64,000 bases of DNA from Rhodospirillales bacterium 24-66-33 (GTDB lineage Bacteria > Pseudomonadota > Alphaproteobacteria > Reyranellales > Reyranellaceae). Positions 23,042 to 32,203 of the stretch are shown here, one piece after another. Location: the NCBI GenBank assembly GCA_002281855.1, contig NCHQ01000005.1, forward strand, positions 62,001 through 126,000, read 5' to 3'. Under the pieces are notes generated by a model. It made no database searches, was not told where the DNA came from, and saw only the letters and a program-made list of their open reading frames with translations. Made by a program: the position numbers and the translations under genes. Numbering within the stretch: the first letter of the stretch is position 1; each line of letters opens with the position of its first letter.

Positions 23042-23914
23042 GTGGCCAAAAGCGTTCATTCGCAACTGCTGAAAATCCTCCAGCAGGAGGACATCAATTT
23101 CCTGCTGACCAACCGCATCCCGCGAAGGCTCGCGACGCGCTGGATGGGTTGGTTCAGCCGCATCGAGAGCCCGGCCCTGGCGCGCGCCGCGATCGCGGTC
23201 TGGCGCCTCTTCGCCGATCTCGATCTCACCGAGTCGAAGAAGACGTCCTTCGGCAGCCTGCGCGACTGCTTCACGCGCGAGCTGCGCGCGGGTGCGCGGC
23301 CGCTCGATGGCGATCCCTCGATTTTGGTCAGTCCCTGCGACGGGATCGTCGGCGCGAGCGGCACCGTTCGGGGGACCGAGCTGTTCCAGGCCAAGGGCTT
23401 CCCCTACCGGCTCGAGGATCTGCTGATTGATCCGGAGCTGGTCGAGACCTACCGCGACGGCACCTATGTCACGCTGCGCCTGACCTCGAGCATGTACCAC
23501 CGCTTCCATGCGCCGCACGACGCGACGGTCGAGCGCGTGACCTACGTCTCGGGCGACACCTGGAACGTGAACCCGATCGCGCTCAAGCGGGTCGAGCGCC
23601 TGTTCTGCCGCAACGAGCGCGCCGTGCTGCGGCTCCGCCTCGCCGCAGGCGGCCACCCGGTGGCGCTGGTGCCGGTCGCGGCGATCCTGGTCGCCAGCAT
23701 CCGCCTTCACTTCCTCGATGTCGTGATGAACATGAACTATCGCGGGGCGGCCGACATCGCCTGTGCCACGCGCGTTCGACGGGGCGACGAGCTGGGCTGG
23801 TTCGAACACGGATCCACGATCATCGTCTTCGCCCCTCGCGGCTTCCGCCTGTGCGACGGCATCGCCGACGGCACGAAGATCCGGATGGGCCAACGCCTGA
23901 TGGTTCTGCCCTGA
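23042..23914 (+). CDS. psd: phosphatidylserine decarboxylase proenzyme
   Basis: A 290-residue pyruvoyl-type decarboxylase that would make phosphatidylethanolamine from phosphatidylserine. The charge-relay residues are present: Asp100 (SPCDG), His within MYHRFHAPHD (151-160), and the self-cleavage site Gly-Ser258-Thr in FEHGST where Ser258 becomes the pyruvoyl group. The residue before GST is His rather than the usual Leu or Gly, an uncommon variant. Start is GTG 23042 after CGGAG. It starts 26 bases from the divergent aminotransferase start. Another psd elsewhere in the genome would make this a specialised paralogue; that cannot be judged here. Confidence 0.85.
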   Translation: MAKSVHSQLLKILQQEDINFLLTNRIPRRLATRWMGWFSRIESPALARAAIAVWRLFADLDLTESKKTSFGSLRDCFTRELRAGARPLDGDPSILVSPCDGIVGASGTVRGTELFQAKGFPYRLEDLLIDPELVETYRDGTYVTLRLTSSMYHRFHAPHDATVERVTYVSGDTWNVNPIALKRVERLFCRNERAVLRLRLAAGGHPVALVPVAAILVASIRLHFLDVVMNMNYRGAADIACATRVRRGDELGWFEHGSTIIVFAPRGFRLCDGIADGTKIRMGQRLMVLP

Positions 23915-24042
23915 TGCGACCGGGGAGCGAGAGGCGGACACTCCCTTTCCATTGCAACAGTCTCGTTGCCGTCTCGTGAGGCCGGCATGTCATTTCGATG
24001 ACCGGCCCCTCGGCGTGGTCCAGCTTCATGCTAGGAAGGGCC

Positions 24043-24366
24043 ATGCCTGACAAACAGGAAGCTCCGACCTTCTTCGCCGTTGCCCAGCAGATCCAGGACG
24101 CGCTGAACCATGTCGAGGCGGTTGCGGAGAAACCGGATGGACGGCAGTCCGACCTGCTTTCGCAGGCGGTCGCCCATCTGCGTGCGGGAGACTATGCGCT
24201 GGCCCAGGATGCCGCATTCCGGGCCTGCCGCCGTTCGCTGTCCCGAAGCAGGACGACGATGGTCGCCCTCGGCGGCAGCTCGGCAGTGACGGTGGCCGAC
24301 ATAAGGGCCGACCTCTATCGGCTGCTCGCCGAGGCGCCACCCTGGATGCTCAATTCGCTGCTCTAA
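24043..24366 (+). CDS. hypothetical small soluble protein
   Basis: A 107-residue protein that I do not recognise. ATG 24043 is chosen because AGGAAGG stands four to ten bases before it; an upstream ATG at 23998 has no such site. The chain is largely helical with an Ala-rich mid-part (LLSQAVAHLRAGDYALAQDA) that resembles a single TPR-like helical hairpin, then a Ser/Arg segment (RRSLSRSRTT) and a C-terminal helix. It is followed closely by the STAS-like gene and may be co-transcribed. Confidence 0.55.
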   Translation: MPDKQEAPTFFAVAQQIQDALNHVEAVAEKPDGRQSDLLSQAVAHLRAGDYALAQDAAFRACRRSLSRSRTTMVALGGSSAVTVADIRADLYRLLAEAPPWMLNSLL

Positions 24367-24431
24367 TTGGGATGAACCTTCGCGCTGCTCGCGCGTTATT
24401 GTTGGCGCCGGAGCAGCGCCTGCGGGGTTCA

Positions 24432-24833
24432 ATGCCGATCTATATGGACATCGTACCGCTCGACCGGCTCGTGGTCATCGTCGCACGCGGCCCCGTGAGC
24501 GCCGAGGAGATCGCCGAAAATACCCGGAAGCTCGTCGAAGCGAATGTGCCCGGTTACGCGAAGATCATCGACGTCACAGGTTCGACGTCGAACCTGAGCA
24601 GGGATCAGGTGAACGGCATGGCGGCGATGCTTCGGAGCGGGCGGGATGTCGCTGCGCGGGGACCGGTCGCCTTCGTCGTGGATCCCGCGCGTAGCGGGTT
24701 CGCCGACAGCTTCGCCGAAGCCACCGAGGGCGATCGGCCCGTAAGACTCTTCCGGAGCCTCCATGAGGCGAGGAGGTGGTCGAAGGAGAATCTTCCCGGG
24801 TCACCCGGGCGCGGTGATCAGCTGCCGCGATGA
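24432..24833 (+). CDS. STAS/SpoIIAA-like domain protein
   Basis: A 133-residue protein. The pattern DRLVVIVARGPVSAEEIAEN, then YAKIIDVTGSTSNLSRDQVN and RGPVAFVVDPARSGFADSFA, followed by RLFRSLHEARRWSKENL is that of the SpoIIAA-like/STAS proteins common in soil proteobacteria. These have alternating strands and helices and lack catalytic residues. The ATG at 24432 (MPIYMDIVPLDRL) is the likelier start; an ATG at 24372 would add a 20-residue basic leader. The role is probably regulatory or lipid/protein binding. Confidence 0.65.
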   Translation: MPIYMDIVPLDRLVVIVARGPVSAEEIAENTRKLVEANVPGYAKIIDVTGSTSNLSRDQVNGMAAMLRSGRDVAARGPVAFVVDPARSGFADSFAEATEGDRPVRLFRSLHEARRWSKENLPGSPGRGDQLPR

Positions 24834-24872
24834 GTTGGGCGATGCCGGATCTTCAAGCCCGGCGATCGCAGC

Positions 24873-25157
24873 TCATTGCTTAGCGCGTGCTCGTGCGATG
24901 AGTGCGACCAGGTCGTCGACCGTGACCAGCCTGTCGGCATCGGCGTCGGCGATCTCGATTCCGAACAGATCCTCGACGGCCATCACCAGTTCGACGAAAT
25001 CGAGGCTGGTTGCGCCAAGGTCGGCCACCAGGGCGGCGCTGCCGGTGGCCCGGTCGGGGGAGATCCCGAGGATGGAGCCTACGATGTCGCGCACCTGGGC
25101 CGGGAGGACGTCGAGCCCGGGCGGACGGGGAGAGGCGGTCTCGGTGGCGGGGTTCAT
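24873..25157 (-). CDS. acyl carrier protein
   Basis: A 94-residue acidic carrier protein. The phosphopantetheine site is DLGATSLDFVEL with Ser51; the usual Asp before Ser is Thr here, and a disordered Pro-rich leader of 18 residues precedes the domain. Helices II and III (EDLFGIEIADADADRLVTVD, then DLVALIARAR) are typical. ATG 25157 follows GAGGT. It stands alone without ketosynthase genes, so it is a specialised ACP rather than the fatty-acid one, perhaps serving the nearby lipid enzymes. The Thr-Ser variant may alter recognition by the phosphopantetheinyl transferase. Confidence 0.85.
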   Translation of the reverse strand: MNPATETASPRPPGLDVLPAQVRDIVGSILGISPDRATGSAALVADLGATSLDFVELVMAVEDLFGIEIADADADRLVTVDDLVALIARARAKQ

Positions 25158-25211
25158 CGGGTGGACCTCGATGGTGGTTTCAGCGGGGCGGGGATTCGCT
25201 GGAAAGAAGGG

Positions 25212-25331
25212 TCACGCCGGCGGTGGACCGGAAGGGGGCTGGCGCGGGGGTGGCATGGGCGGCGGCGGTCGCGTCGAGTCGGGAGGAGGTTCGGGCGGGG
25301 CGTTGTTGGGCGGCCTCGGGATGCTTGCCAT
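25212..25331 (-). CDS. very small proline-rich ORF (39 residues)
   Basis: ATG 25331 lies ten bases after a strong AAGGAGG on the minus strand and opens a 39-codon frame ending in TGA at 25212. The peptide begins MASIPRPPNNAPPEPPPDST and continues RPPPPMPPPRQPPSGPPPA: about half of its residues are Pro, with PPP clusters and no hydrophobic core. It precedes the ACP gene by 54 bases on the same strand. It may be a real micropeptide, a leader peptide whose polyproline tracts stall ribosomes, or chance in GC-rich DNA; the ribosome site argues for translation. Confidence 0.45.
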   Translation of the reverse strand: MASIPRPPNNAPPEPPPDSTRPPPPMPPPRQPPSGPPPA

Positions 25332-25409
25332 GGCGCTGGTTCCTCCTTGCCGGTGATCGCAGTGCCTCGAAGGTCTGCGAATGTCAGGTCGGGTGCGTGC
25401 GCAGCAAGG

Positions 25410-25475
25410 CTACGAGATGACGAGGGGTGCGATGATCACGGGAGGAAGGGAAGGCGGATCGTTCCAGTGATTCAT
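25410..25475 (-). CDS. very small ORF (21 residues) upstream of the proline-rich ORF
   Basis: ATG 25475 follows AGGGAGCACTG on the minus strand and encodes MNHWNDPPSLPPVIIAPLVI plus Ser, ending at TAG 25410. It contains two PP pairs and a hydrophobic tail. It is the first of three same-strand units (21 aa, 39 aa, ACP). Translation is suggested only by the Shine-Dalgarno-like GGGAG. It could be a leader peptide. The flanking bases 25332-25409 and 25476-25644 show nothing else. Confidence 0.3.
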   Translation of the reverse strand: MNHWNDPPSLPPVIIAPLVIS

Positions 25476-25644
25476 CAGTGCTCCCTGGTGAGACGGGAGC
25501 GCATGCCTCTCTCCAGCCACTGCGCGCTAGATACCCAAACAATGGTGGGCCTTCCTACACCATCGGGAACGGAGCGTCACGGAGGGATCGGATCGCGTCA
25601 CGGTCAACGAGAGACGCCGGGCGCGAAAGCATACCCTCTCATGC

Positions 25645-26757
25645 TCAGCGCAGGAACTTCCTGAAACGCAGCAGTGACAGGTAGAAGAACACACCTCCGA
25701 TGGCCAGCAGGGCCGCGAATTGCGGCCAGGCGACCTCGATCCCGGCGCCGCGGAACAGGATGGACTGCGCCAGGATGACGAAGTGGGTATTGGGCGCCGC
25801 CAGCATGAGATCCTGAATGAGCGGCGGCATGCTCTCGCGCGGCGTCGTGGCGCCCGAGAGGATCTGCAGCGGGATCAGCACCAGCATCAGCAGCATGCCG
25901 AACTGGGGCATGGATCCCGCCAGGGTCGCGAGAAAGATGCCCATGCAGGTCGTTGCCAGGAGCTGGAGCGCCGCGCCAGCCATGAACAGCGCGATCGATC
26001 CTTCGATCGGGACGCCGAGCAGGCCCTGCACGACGGTGACCAGCGACAGGCCCGACGCCACCAGCACGATCAGGCCCATCGACCAGATCTTGCTCAGCAT
26101 GAGCTCGGCTGGCGTCACCGGCATGACCAGCAGATGCTCGACGGTGCCGTGCTCGCGTTCGCGGATCAGCGCCGTGCCGGTCAGGATGATCGACAGCATG
26201 GTGATCATCGAGATGACGTTGGTCACCGAGCCGAACCAGCTCTTGTTGAGCTGCTGGTTGAAGCGGGTCCTGAGCGTCAACTCGACCGGCAGGGTGGTCT
26301 TCCCGCGATAGCGCTTCAGGAACTCCGCGACCTCGGCCGACACGATCGACTGGATGTAGCCGCTGCCGGTGAAGGCCTGCGAGACGCGCGTCGCGTCGAC
26401 GTTGAGCTGGATTTCCGGCGAACGGCCGGCGAGCAGGTCCTGCTGGAAGCGCGGCGGGATGTCGAGGGCGAAGGTGTCGATGCCGGCGTCCATGCGGCGG
26501 TCCATCTCGACGTGGGAGATGAGCGCCGGCGGCATGAAGTACGGCGGATAGAACGCACCGATGATGCGCGCGGCCACCGGCGAGCGGTCCTCGTCGACGA
26601 TCGCCATGACGGCGCGGTTCAGCGTCTCCGGCATGGCGCGCGATGCGGTGTAGATCGATACGGTGAAGGCATAGAGGATGAGCGCGATCAGCATCGGATC
26701 GCGCGCCACGCCGCGCAGTTCCTTGATGCCGAGCTGCAGGACGTTCGAGGCGCGCAT
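25645..26757 (-). CDS. ABC-2 type permease (YhhJ-like)
   Basis: A 370-residue membrane subunit of a type 2 ABC exporter. An N-terminal helix (about 20-40) is followed by a periplasmic domain of some 130 residues and five clustered helices, with the ABC-2 landmark IREREHGTVEHLLVMPVTPA and the closing LGLPLQ-like region LVLIPLQILSGATTPRESMP. It partners the large fused ATPase/permease directly upstream (one base between stop and start). In Escherichia coli the same order yhiI-rbbA-yhhJ is found. Confidence 0.9.
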   Translation of the reverse strand: MRASNVLQLGIKELRGVARDPMLIALILYAFTVSIYTASRAMPETLNRAVMAIVDEDRSPVAARIIGAFYPPYFMPPALISHVEMDRRMDAGIDTFALDIPPRFQQDLLAGRSPEIQLNVDATRVSQAFTGSGYIQSIVSAEVAEFLKRYRGKTTLPVELTLRTRFNQQLNKSWFGSVTNVISMITMLSIILTGTALIREREHGTVEHLLVMPVTPAELMLSKIWSMGLIVLVASGLSLVTVVQGLLGVPIEGSIALFMAGAALQLLATTCMGIFLATLAGSMPQFGMLLMLVLIPLQILSGATTPRESMPPLIQDLMLAAPNTHFVILAQSILFRGAGIEVAWPQFAALLAIGGVFFYLSLLRFRKFLR

Positions 26758-26758
26758 G

Positions 26759-29524
26759 TCAGGCCTCCTGCTTCTTCAAGAGCGCGATGCCGAGGAGGAG
26801 CAGCACGGGCACGGCGATCAGCAGCGGCACGAAGGCGCCGCCCAGCTGCTCGAAACCCAGCCCCTTCGAGAAGGTGCCGCGCGCGATCGTCATGAAGTAG
26901 GTGGCGGGATAGATCCGGCCGATCGCCGCGCCGGCTCCCTGCAGCGAGGAGACCGGGTCGATCAGCCCGGAATACTGGACGGCGGGAATGAGGGTGAGCA
27001 GGGTCGTGCCGAACAGCGCGGCGATCTGGCTTTTCATGAAGGTCGAGACCACGAGCCCCATGGCCGTCGTTATGGTAACGTAGAGCAGGGCGGCGGCCGA
27101 GAGGGTGAGGAAGCTTCCCTTGAAGGGCACGCCGAAGACGAACACCGCGAAGGCAGCGAGGAGCAGGAAGTTCGCCATCGCGAGGGCGATGTAGGGCAGT
27201 TGCTTGCCGAGCAGGAACTCGGTGCGCGTGGTCGGCGTGACGTAGAAGTTCACGATCGAACCCAGCTCCTTCTCGCGCACGACGCTGAGCACGGTCAGCA
27301 TCGACGGAATCATCATCAGGAGCAGCGGGATGATCGCCGGCACGATGGCCACCAGGCTGCGGACGTCGGGATTGTAGCGGTAGCGGATCACCAGTTGGAA
27401 ATCGCCCGTCGCGGCGGCGCGGCCGTAGAGCTCGCGCGATTTTTCCGTCAGCCAGGCGGCATGCATGCCCTGGACGTAGCCCCGCACCGTCTCGGCCCGG
27501 GTCGGCATGGCGCCGTCGATCCAGGCCCCGACCTCGACCGGCCGCCCGTGCGCCACGTCGCGCGCGAAGCCCGGCGGTATCTCGATGACGAGGCTGAGCT
27601 TGCCCTCGCGCATGCGACGGTCGAGTTCGGCATGGCTGGCGACGGGCGGCTCCTCGGTGAAGTAGCGCGACCCCGCGATCTGCAGCGCATAGTCGCGGCT
27701 GAGCCCGGTATCGTCGCGGTCGAGCACTGCGAAGGACAGGTTCTCGACGTCGAGATTGACGCCATAGCCGATGACGAACATCAGGATGATGCTGCCGGCC
27801 AACGCCAGCGTCAGGCGGATCGGGTCGCGGCGGAGTTCGAGCGACTCCAGGCGCGCATAAGCGAGAAGGCGCCTGATGTCGAAATGCGGCGAGGACCGCA
27901 CCGCCGCGGCCGGCTCGGGCGCCGTCGGCGTCTTGGACGCTGCGGGCGGCGTCGGCGACTTCCCGACCGCCTCCTCGAGCCAGGCCGTGAACGCCTCGTC
28001 GAGGCTTTGGACCTTGCGCCGGGCGACGATCCGCGCCGGCGTGTCGCTGGTCAGGACGCGGCCGGCATGCATCAGCGAGATCCGGTCACAGCGCTCGGCC
28101 TCGTTCATGAAATGGGTCGAGACGAAGATCGTGACGCCGTCGCGCCGCGAGAGATCGGCCAGGATCTGCCAGAAGGCGTCGCGCGCGACCGGATCGACGC
28201 CGGAGGTCGGTTCGTCGAGGATCAGGATTTCGGGCGCGTGCACCATGGCCACGGCCAGCGACAGGCGCTGCCGCATGCCGAGTGGCAGGTCGTCGGGCCA
28301 GGCGTCCATGGACTGGGTGAGGTCGAAGCGGGCGGCCATCTCCTCGATGCGCTGCGGGATGCCCTTCGGGTCGAGGGCGAACAGGCGGGCATGCAGGTCG
28401 AGGTTCTGCCGGACGGTGAGTTCGGAATAGAGCGAGAAGGACTGGCTCATGTAGCCGACGCGGCGGCGCACCTCGGTGTCGTTCGCGTCGACCAGTTGCC
28501 CGAACAGGCGTGCGGTGCCCTCGGTCGCCGGCAGCAGGCCGGTCAGCACCTTCATGGTGGTGGTCTTGCCGCAGCCGTTGGAACCCAGGAAGCCGAAGAT
28601 CTCGCCGCGGCGGATGCGGAAGTTCACGTGGTCGACGGCGGTGAAATCGCCGAACCGCACGGTGAGGTTCTCGGCCTCGATCGCGATTTCCGTATCCTTC
28701 CCGCCGACCAGCGGCGGAATGACGACGGCGCGGTGGCCGCGCCTCTTTTCCTCCGGCAGCAGGGCGATGAAGGCCTCGTCGAGGGTGGCTGTGCCGGTGC
28801 GTGCGCGCAGTTCGGCCGGCGTGCCCGTGGCCAGGATCCGCCCCGCGTCCATCGCGATCAGCCCGTCGAAGCGGGCGGCCTCTTCCATGTACGCGGTGGC
28901 CACCATCACGCTCATGCCGGCACGCTCGCCACGGATGCGGTCGATCAACTCCCAGAACTGCTGGCGCGACAGCGGGTCCACGCCGGTCGTGGGCTCGTCG
29001 AGGATCAGCAGGTCCGGATCGTGGATCAGCGCGCAGCAGAGGCTGAGCTTCTGCTTCATGCCACCGGACAGCTTGGCGGCCGGCCGGCCGGCGAAAGCTT
29101 CGAGACCGGTGCTGGCGAGAAGGGCGGCGATGCGACGCTCGCGCTCCGCCCGCGAGCTGCCGAACAGGCGGCCGAAGAAGTCGATGTTCTCAAACACCGA
29201 CAGGGTGGGATAGAGGTTCCGGCCGAGACCTTGCGGCATGTAGGCGATGCGGGGGCCGACCGCACGGCGATGGGCGGCGCTCGCCATGTCGCCGCCCAGC
29301 ACGGTCACCTTCCCCTGCTGGATGGTGCGGACGCCGGCGATCAGCGACATCAGGCTGGACTTGCCCACGCCATCGGGGCCGATCAGCCCGATGATGCGGT
29401 TGGAGTCGATGTCCAGCGAGACCGAGTCGAGCGCGCGCGTGGCGCCGTAAGTGTGGCTGACTTTCTCCAGGCGCGCGACCGGGTCGGTCTTCACTGGGCC
29501 ACCAGCTGCAGCCGGGCCGGCCAT
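26759..29524 (-). CDS. rbbA: RbbA-type fused ABC protein: two ATPase domains plus ABC-2 permease
   Basis: A 921-residue fusion. ATPase 1 has Walker [10 protein letters not shown] (49-57), signature LSGGMKQ (152-158) and Walker [13 protein letters not shown]. ATPase 2 has GSNGCGKTT (314-322) and [11 protein letters not shown], but a divergent signature (LPLGMRQR). From about residue 555 follows an ABC-2 permease with a helix, a large periplasmic domain and five helices ([20 protein letters not shown]). The first ATPase has AYMEEA where the switch His is expected, whereas the second has STHFMNEA, so the two sites probably differ in turnover. Escherichia coli RbbA is a ribosome-associated ATPase, but the HlyD partner here points to export across the envelope. 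Confidence 0.9.
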   Translation of the reverse strand: MAGPAAAGGPVKTDPVARLEKVSHTYGATRALDSVSLDIDSNRIIGLIGPDGVGKSSLMSLIAGVRTIQQGKVTVLGGDMASAAHRRAVGPRIAYMPQGLGRNLYPTLSVFENIDFFGRLFGSSRAERERRIAALLASTGLEAFAGRPAAKLSGGMKQKLSLCCALIHDPDLLILDEPTTGVDPLSRQQFWELIDRIRGERAGMSVMVATAYMEEAARFDGLIAMDAGRILATGTPAELRARTGTATLDEAFIALLPEEKRRGHRAVVIPPLVGGKDTEIAIEAENLTVRFGDFTAVDHVNFRIRRGEIFGFLGSNGCGKTTTMKVLTGLLPATEGTARLFGQLVDANDTEVRRRVGYMSQSFSLYSELTVRQNLDLHARLFALDPKGIPQRIEEMAARFDLTQSMDAWPDDLPLGMRQRLSLAVAMVHAPEILILDEPTSGVDPVARDAFWQILADLSRRDGVTIFVSTHFMNEAERCDRISLMHAGRVLTSDTPARIVARRKVQSLDEAFTAWLEEAVGKSPTPPAASKTPTAPEPAAAVRSSPHFDIRRLLAYARLESLELRRDPIRLTLALAGSIILMFVIGYGVNLDVENLSFAVLDRDDTGLSRDYALQIAGSRYFTEEPPVASHAELDRRMREGKLSLVIEIPPGFARDVAHGRPVEVGAWIDGAMPTRAETVRGYVQGMHAAWLTEKSRELYGRAAATGDFQLVIRYRYNPDVRSLVAIVPAIIPLLLMMIPSMLTVLSVVREKELGSIVNFYVTPTTRTEFLLGKQLPYIALAMANFLLLAAFAVFVFGVPFKGSFLTLSAAALLYVTITTAMGLVVSTFMKSQIAALFGTTLLTLIPAVQYSGLIDPVSSLQGAGAAIGRIYPATYFMTIARGTFSKGLGFEQLGGAFVPLLIAVPVLLLLGIALLKKQEA

Positions 29525-30558
29525 TCTGCGCCCGGGTCGAGGCGCACATAGGCGAGTCCGGGAAGGCCGGTCTTGACCTGTTCAATGTACTTGCGGAGCA
29601 GGTCCTCGGGGATCTGTGCCTTGACGCGGAACATCAGCTTCTGCCGTTCCTCCGTGGTCTCGACCGTCTTCGGTGTGAACTGGGCGACGTTGGCCACGAA
29701 GCCGATGCGGGCGGGAATCACGTATTGCGGCCAGGCATCGAGGACGAGCCGCGCCTCGGTCCCGATCGCCAGACGCCCGGCCTGCGTCGTCGGGAGGAAG
29801 AACGTCATGTAGACGTCGCCCAGGTCCACGAGGTTGAGCACGCGGCCGCCGGCGGCCAGCACCTCGCCCGGCTGGGCGACGCGATACTGCACGCGCCCGT
29901 CGCGCGGCGAGGTGAGCGTGCTGTCCTCGATATCCGCCTTGATCGTGTCGATCGCCGCGCGCGCCGCATCGACCGCCGCCTCGGCGTCGACCACATGGGC
30001 CCGTGCCGCGCTGAGGCCAGCTTCCGAGGCGGCGAACTGCGCCTTGGCGGCATTGACGGCCGCGTCGGCGCCTCCGGCGCTCGCACGATGGTCGTCCAGC
30101 ACCTGCTGCGAGACGGTGTTGGTCATGACCAGCTTTTCCGACCGTTGCAGGCGCCGGGTTGCGGCGTCGAGCTCGGCCTCGCGCTGGGCGATGATGGCGA
30201 TTGCGGCCTTGCGGTCGGCCTCGCGTTGGGTGACCAGGCTGTTGGCCGTCTCGACGCCGATCAGGGCGCGCTTGAACTCGGCCTCCGCCTGCCGGCGCCG
30301 GGCCTCGAGCTGGTCGGTGTTCATGCGGACCAGAACCTCGCCGGCTTTGACGAAGTCGCCCTCGCGCACGAGGATTTCCTTGATGCGGCCGGGAGTCTTG
30401 GCGGCGATGTCGATCTCGGTGGCCTCGATGCGGCCGTTGCCGCTCACGATCCCGGCGGGCAGGTCGGAGCCGGCGAAGCGCTGCCAGGCCCAGTACCCCA
30501 ATGCCGCCAGCGCGACTGCTGAAACCACGAACAGCCACGATCGGCTCGTCCTCGTCAT
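29491..30558 (-). CDS. HlyD-family membrane fusion protein (YhiI-like)
   Basis: A 355-residue periplasmic adaptor. A single N-terminal helix ([18 protein letters not shown]) anchors it. A first biotinyl-lipoyl half ([20 protein letters not shown]) is followed by a long coiled coil (about 85-200, Ala/Glu/Arg heptads), the second lipoyl half ([20 protein letters not shown]) and a beta-barrel domain. It links the inner-membrane ABC exporter to an outer-membrane channel that is not encoded nearby. It overlaps the start of the ABC fusion gene by 34 bases and is the first gene of the operon. Confidence 0.9.
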   Translation of the reverse strand: MTRTSRSWLFVVSAVALAALGYWAWQRFAGSDLPAGIVSGNGRIEATEIDIAAKTPGRIKEILVREGDFVKAGEVLVRMNTDQLEARRRQAEAEFKRALIGVETANSLVTQREADRKAAIAIIAQREAELDAATRRLQRSEKLVMTNTVSQQVLDDHRASAGGADAAVNAAKAQFAASEAGLSAARAHVVDAEAAVDAARAAIDTIKADIEDSTLTSPRDGRVQYRVAQPGEVLAAGGRVLNLVDLGDVYMTFFLPTTQAGRLAIGTEARLVLDAWPQYVIPARIGFVANVAQFTPKTVETTEERQKLMFRVKAQIPEDLLRKYIEQVKTGLPGLAYVRLDPGAEWPARLQLVAQ

Positions 30559-30774
30559 CGCCTCACTCCTTCAAATCGGGTCGCCCTCCGTCCTCGAATT
30601 CGGCTTTCTCGGCCAGCCGGCGTGTCTCGCCGGTCTTCACGTCAGCGATTAGACCAGGCAGGGTCGTCGGTAATTGATGCAGGTCAATGTTCGCCGGGCG
30701 GCTGGCCTTGCGTGAAGGCCGCAATGCCGGAAGAATTCACGCTCATTCGAGAGTCATGCGGAGACCAGAAGAAA

Positions 30775-31452
30775 ATGCAGTTCGATGACGTCATCCTCGG
30801 TCGCCGGAGCATTCGCGGATACAAGCCCGATCCGGTCCCCCGGGCGCTGATCGAGGAGATCATCGCCTTGGCGATGCGCGCGCCGTCCTCGATGAACACC
30901 CAGCCGTGGAATTTCTACGTCATCACCGGCGAACCGCTGGACCGGATCCGCGCGGGCAACACCGAGCGGATGGTGGCGGGCGTCCCGCAGTCGCGTGAAT
31001 TCCGGACGGGACAGCCCTTCGCCGGTCCGCACCGGGACCGTCAAGTCGGCGTCGCCAAGCAACTTTTCTCCGCCATGGGGATCGCGCGCGACGACAAGGA
31101 GATGCGCCAGGACTGGGTGTTGCGCGGCTTCCGCCAGTTCGATGCGCCGGTCTGCGTGATCGTGACCTATGATCGGGTGCTGGACGGCAGCGACGACACG
31201 CCGTTCGATTGCGGCGCCGTGACGACGGCGCTGGTCAATGCCGCCTGGTCGCGCGGGCTCGGTGCCGTGATCAACAGCCAGGGCATCATGCAGTCGCCGG
31301 TGGTGCGCGAGCATGCCGGCATCGCCGACGACCAGGTCATCATGAAGAGCATCGCGCTGGGCTGGCCGGACGAAGGCTTCCCGGCCAATGCGGTCGTGTC
31401 GGAACGGAAGTCCGTCGGTGAAGCCACGGTGTTCGTCGGCTTCGGCGACTAG
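30775..31452 (+). CDS. nitroreductase-family flavoprotein
   Basis: A 225-residue FMN enzyme of the nitroreductase fold. The N-terminal RRSIRGYKPDPVP and APSSMNTQPWNFYVITG bind FMN phosphate and isoalloxazine, and ALGWPDEGFPANAVVSERKS is the typical C-terminal FMN segment. ATG 30775 gives the usual MQFDDVI start; an ATG at 30724 with a GAAGG at better spacing would add 17 residues. It lies divergent from the HlyD gene, separated by about 165-215 bases. It probably reduces nitro or quinone compounds with NAD(P)H. Confidence 0.88.
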   Translation: MQFDDVILGRRSIRGYKPDPVPRALIEEIIALAMRAPSSMNTQPWNFYVITGEPLDRIRAGNTERMVAGVPQSREFRTGQPFAGPHRDRQVGVAKQLFSAMGIARDDKEMRQDWVLRGFRQFDAPVCVIVTYDRVLDGSDDTPFDCGAVTTALVNAAWSRGLGAVINSQGIMQSPVVREHAGIADDQVIMKSIALGWPDEGFPANAVVSERKSVGEATVFVGFGD

Positions 31453-31557
31453 GCGCCGGCCATCTCCCCTCCAATGACCTGAATCAAACGGTCGCCGTCC
31501 CTGCACGGACAGGCTGATTTCCGCAGCGGAGGCGCGGCCTTCGGGCGGCGAGCATCT

Positions 31558-32085
31558 TCACGGCTTTGCCGACAGCAGGCCCCGCGCCACCGCGACCAGG
31601 TCGCACGAGCCGAAGACTGACGTCTTCTTTCCGCTCATATTACCCGTCACCCTTCCGGAGACGTTCTCGAGCAGCAGTTGATGGAGCGTTGCGGCAATGG
31701 CCTCGGGGGTGGGAGGTGCCGGCTTCTCGGCACGGGTGGCGGCATCCTTGCGGACGCGCGTCGCCTGAACGGCCGACCGGATGGTGCTTGCGATCAGCTG
31801 CTTGTCGATGTCGGTGGCCGCTGTCGCAAAGAACTTGACGGTGTGATCCGTCGCACTCGCGAATCCGAGAATTGCGTCCTTGCGCTCCTTGCTCGCGAGC
31901 TTGAGGCCGTTCGCGAACTCATTGACTTCCCTTGCTTCCTCATCGGTCGGCTTTGCTTCGGATGCGAAGCGAACCTTCATCTTCGGGGTCTTGATGATCG
32001 CTACGCGGGTGCGCTCCGGTTTGCCCTCCGTTGTCTTTTCCCTGAGAACGACGATTGCGTTCGCGCGGCTGACATATACGAGCAT
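31558..32085 (-). CDS. hypothetical protein
   Basis: A 175-residue soluble protein not recognised. No signal peptide or membrane helix. The N-terminal half has beta-strand pattern (MLVYVSRANAIVVLR, VAIIKTPKMKVRF), then a charged helical region (TDEEAREVNEFANGLKLASK) and a Pro-rich linker (AEKPAPPTPEAIAATLHQLL). Codon bias and third-position GC agree with real coding DNA. It overlaps no other supported gene and is divergent from the lipoprotein gene 118 bases away. Confidence 0.6.
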   Translation of the reverse strand: MLVYVSRANAIVVLREKTTEGKPERTRVAIIKTPKMKVRFASEAKPTDEEAREVNEFANGLKLASKERKDAILGFASATDHTVKFFATAATDIDKQLIASTIRSAVQATRVRKDAATRAEKPAPPTPEAIAATLHQLLLENVSGRVTGNMSGKKTSVFGSCDLVAVARGLLSAKP

Positions 32086-32203
32086 TCGAGGCCCTCAAGC
32101 CATCCTGGCAGTTGAGCAGGAAACAGCCGCGCAATCCAGTTCCGAAGGCTCTTCCACGAGGATCGGGGTTGCGCGCCCGGCCATTACGCGGCACCGTCCC
32201 GGC

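Noticed and set aside
26678..29551. 957-codon plus-strand ORF opposite the ABC fusion gene
   Set aside because: Mirror frame of rbbA; Arg/His/Asp-rich composition without domains. Length alone is not evidence in DNA of this GC content.
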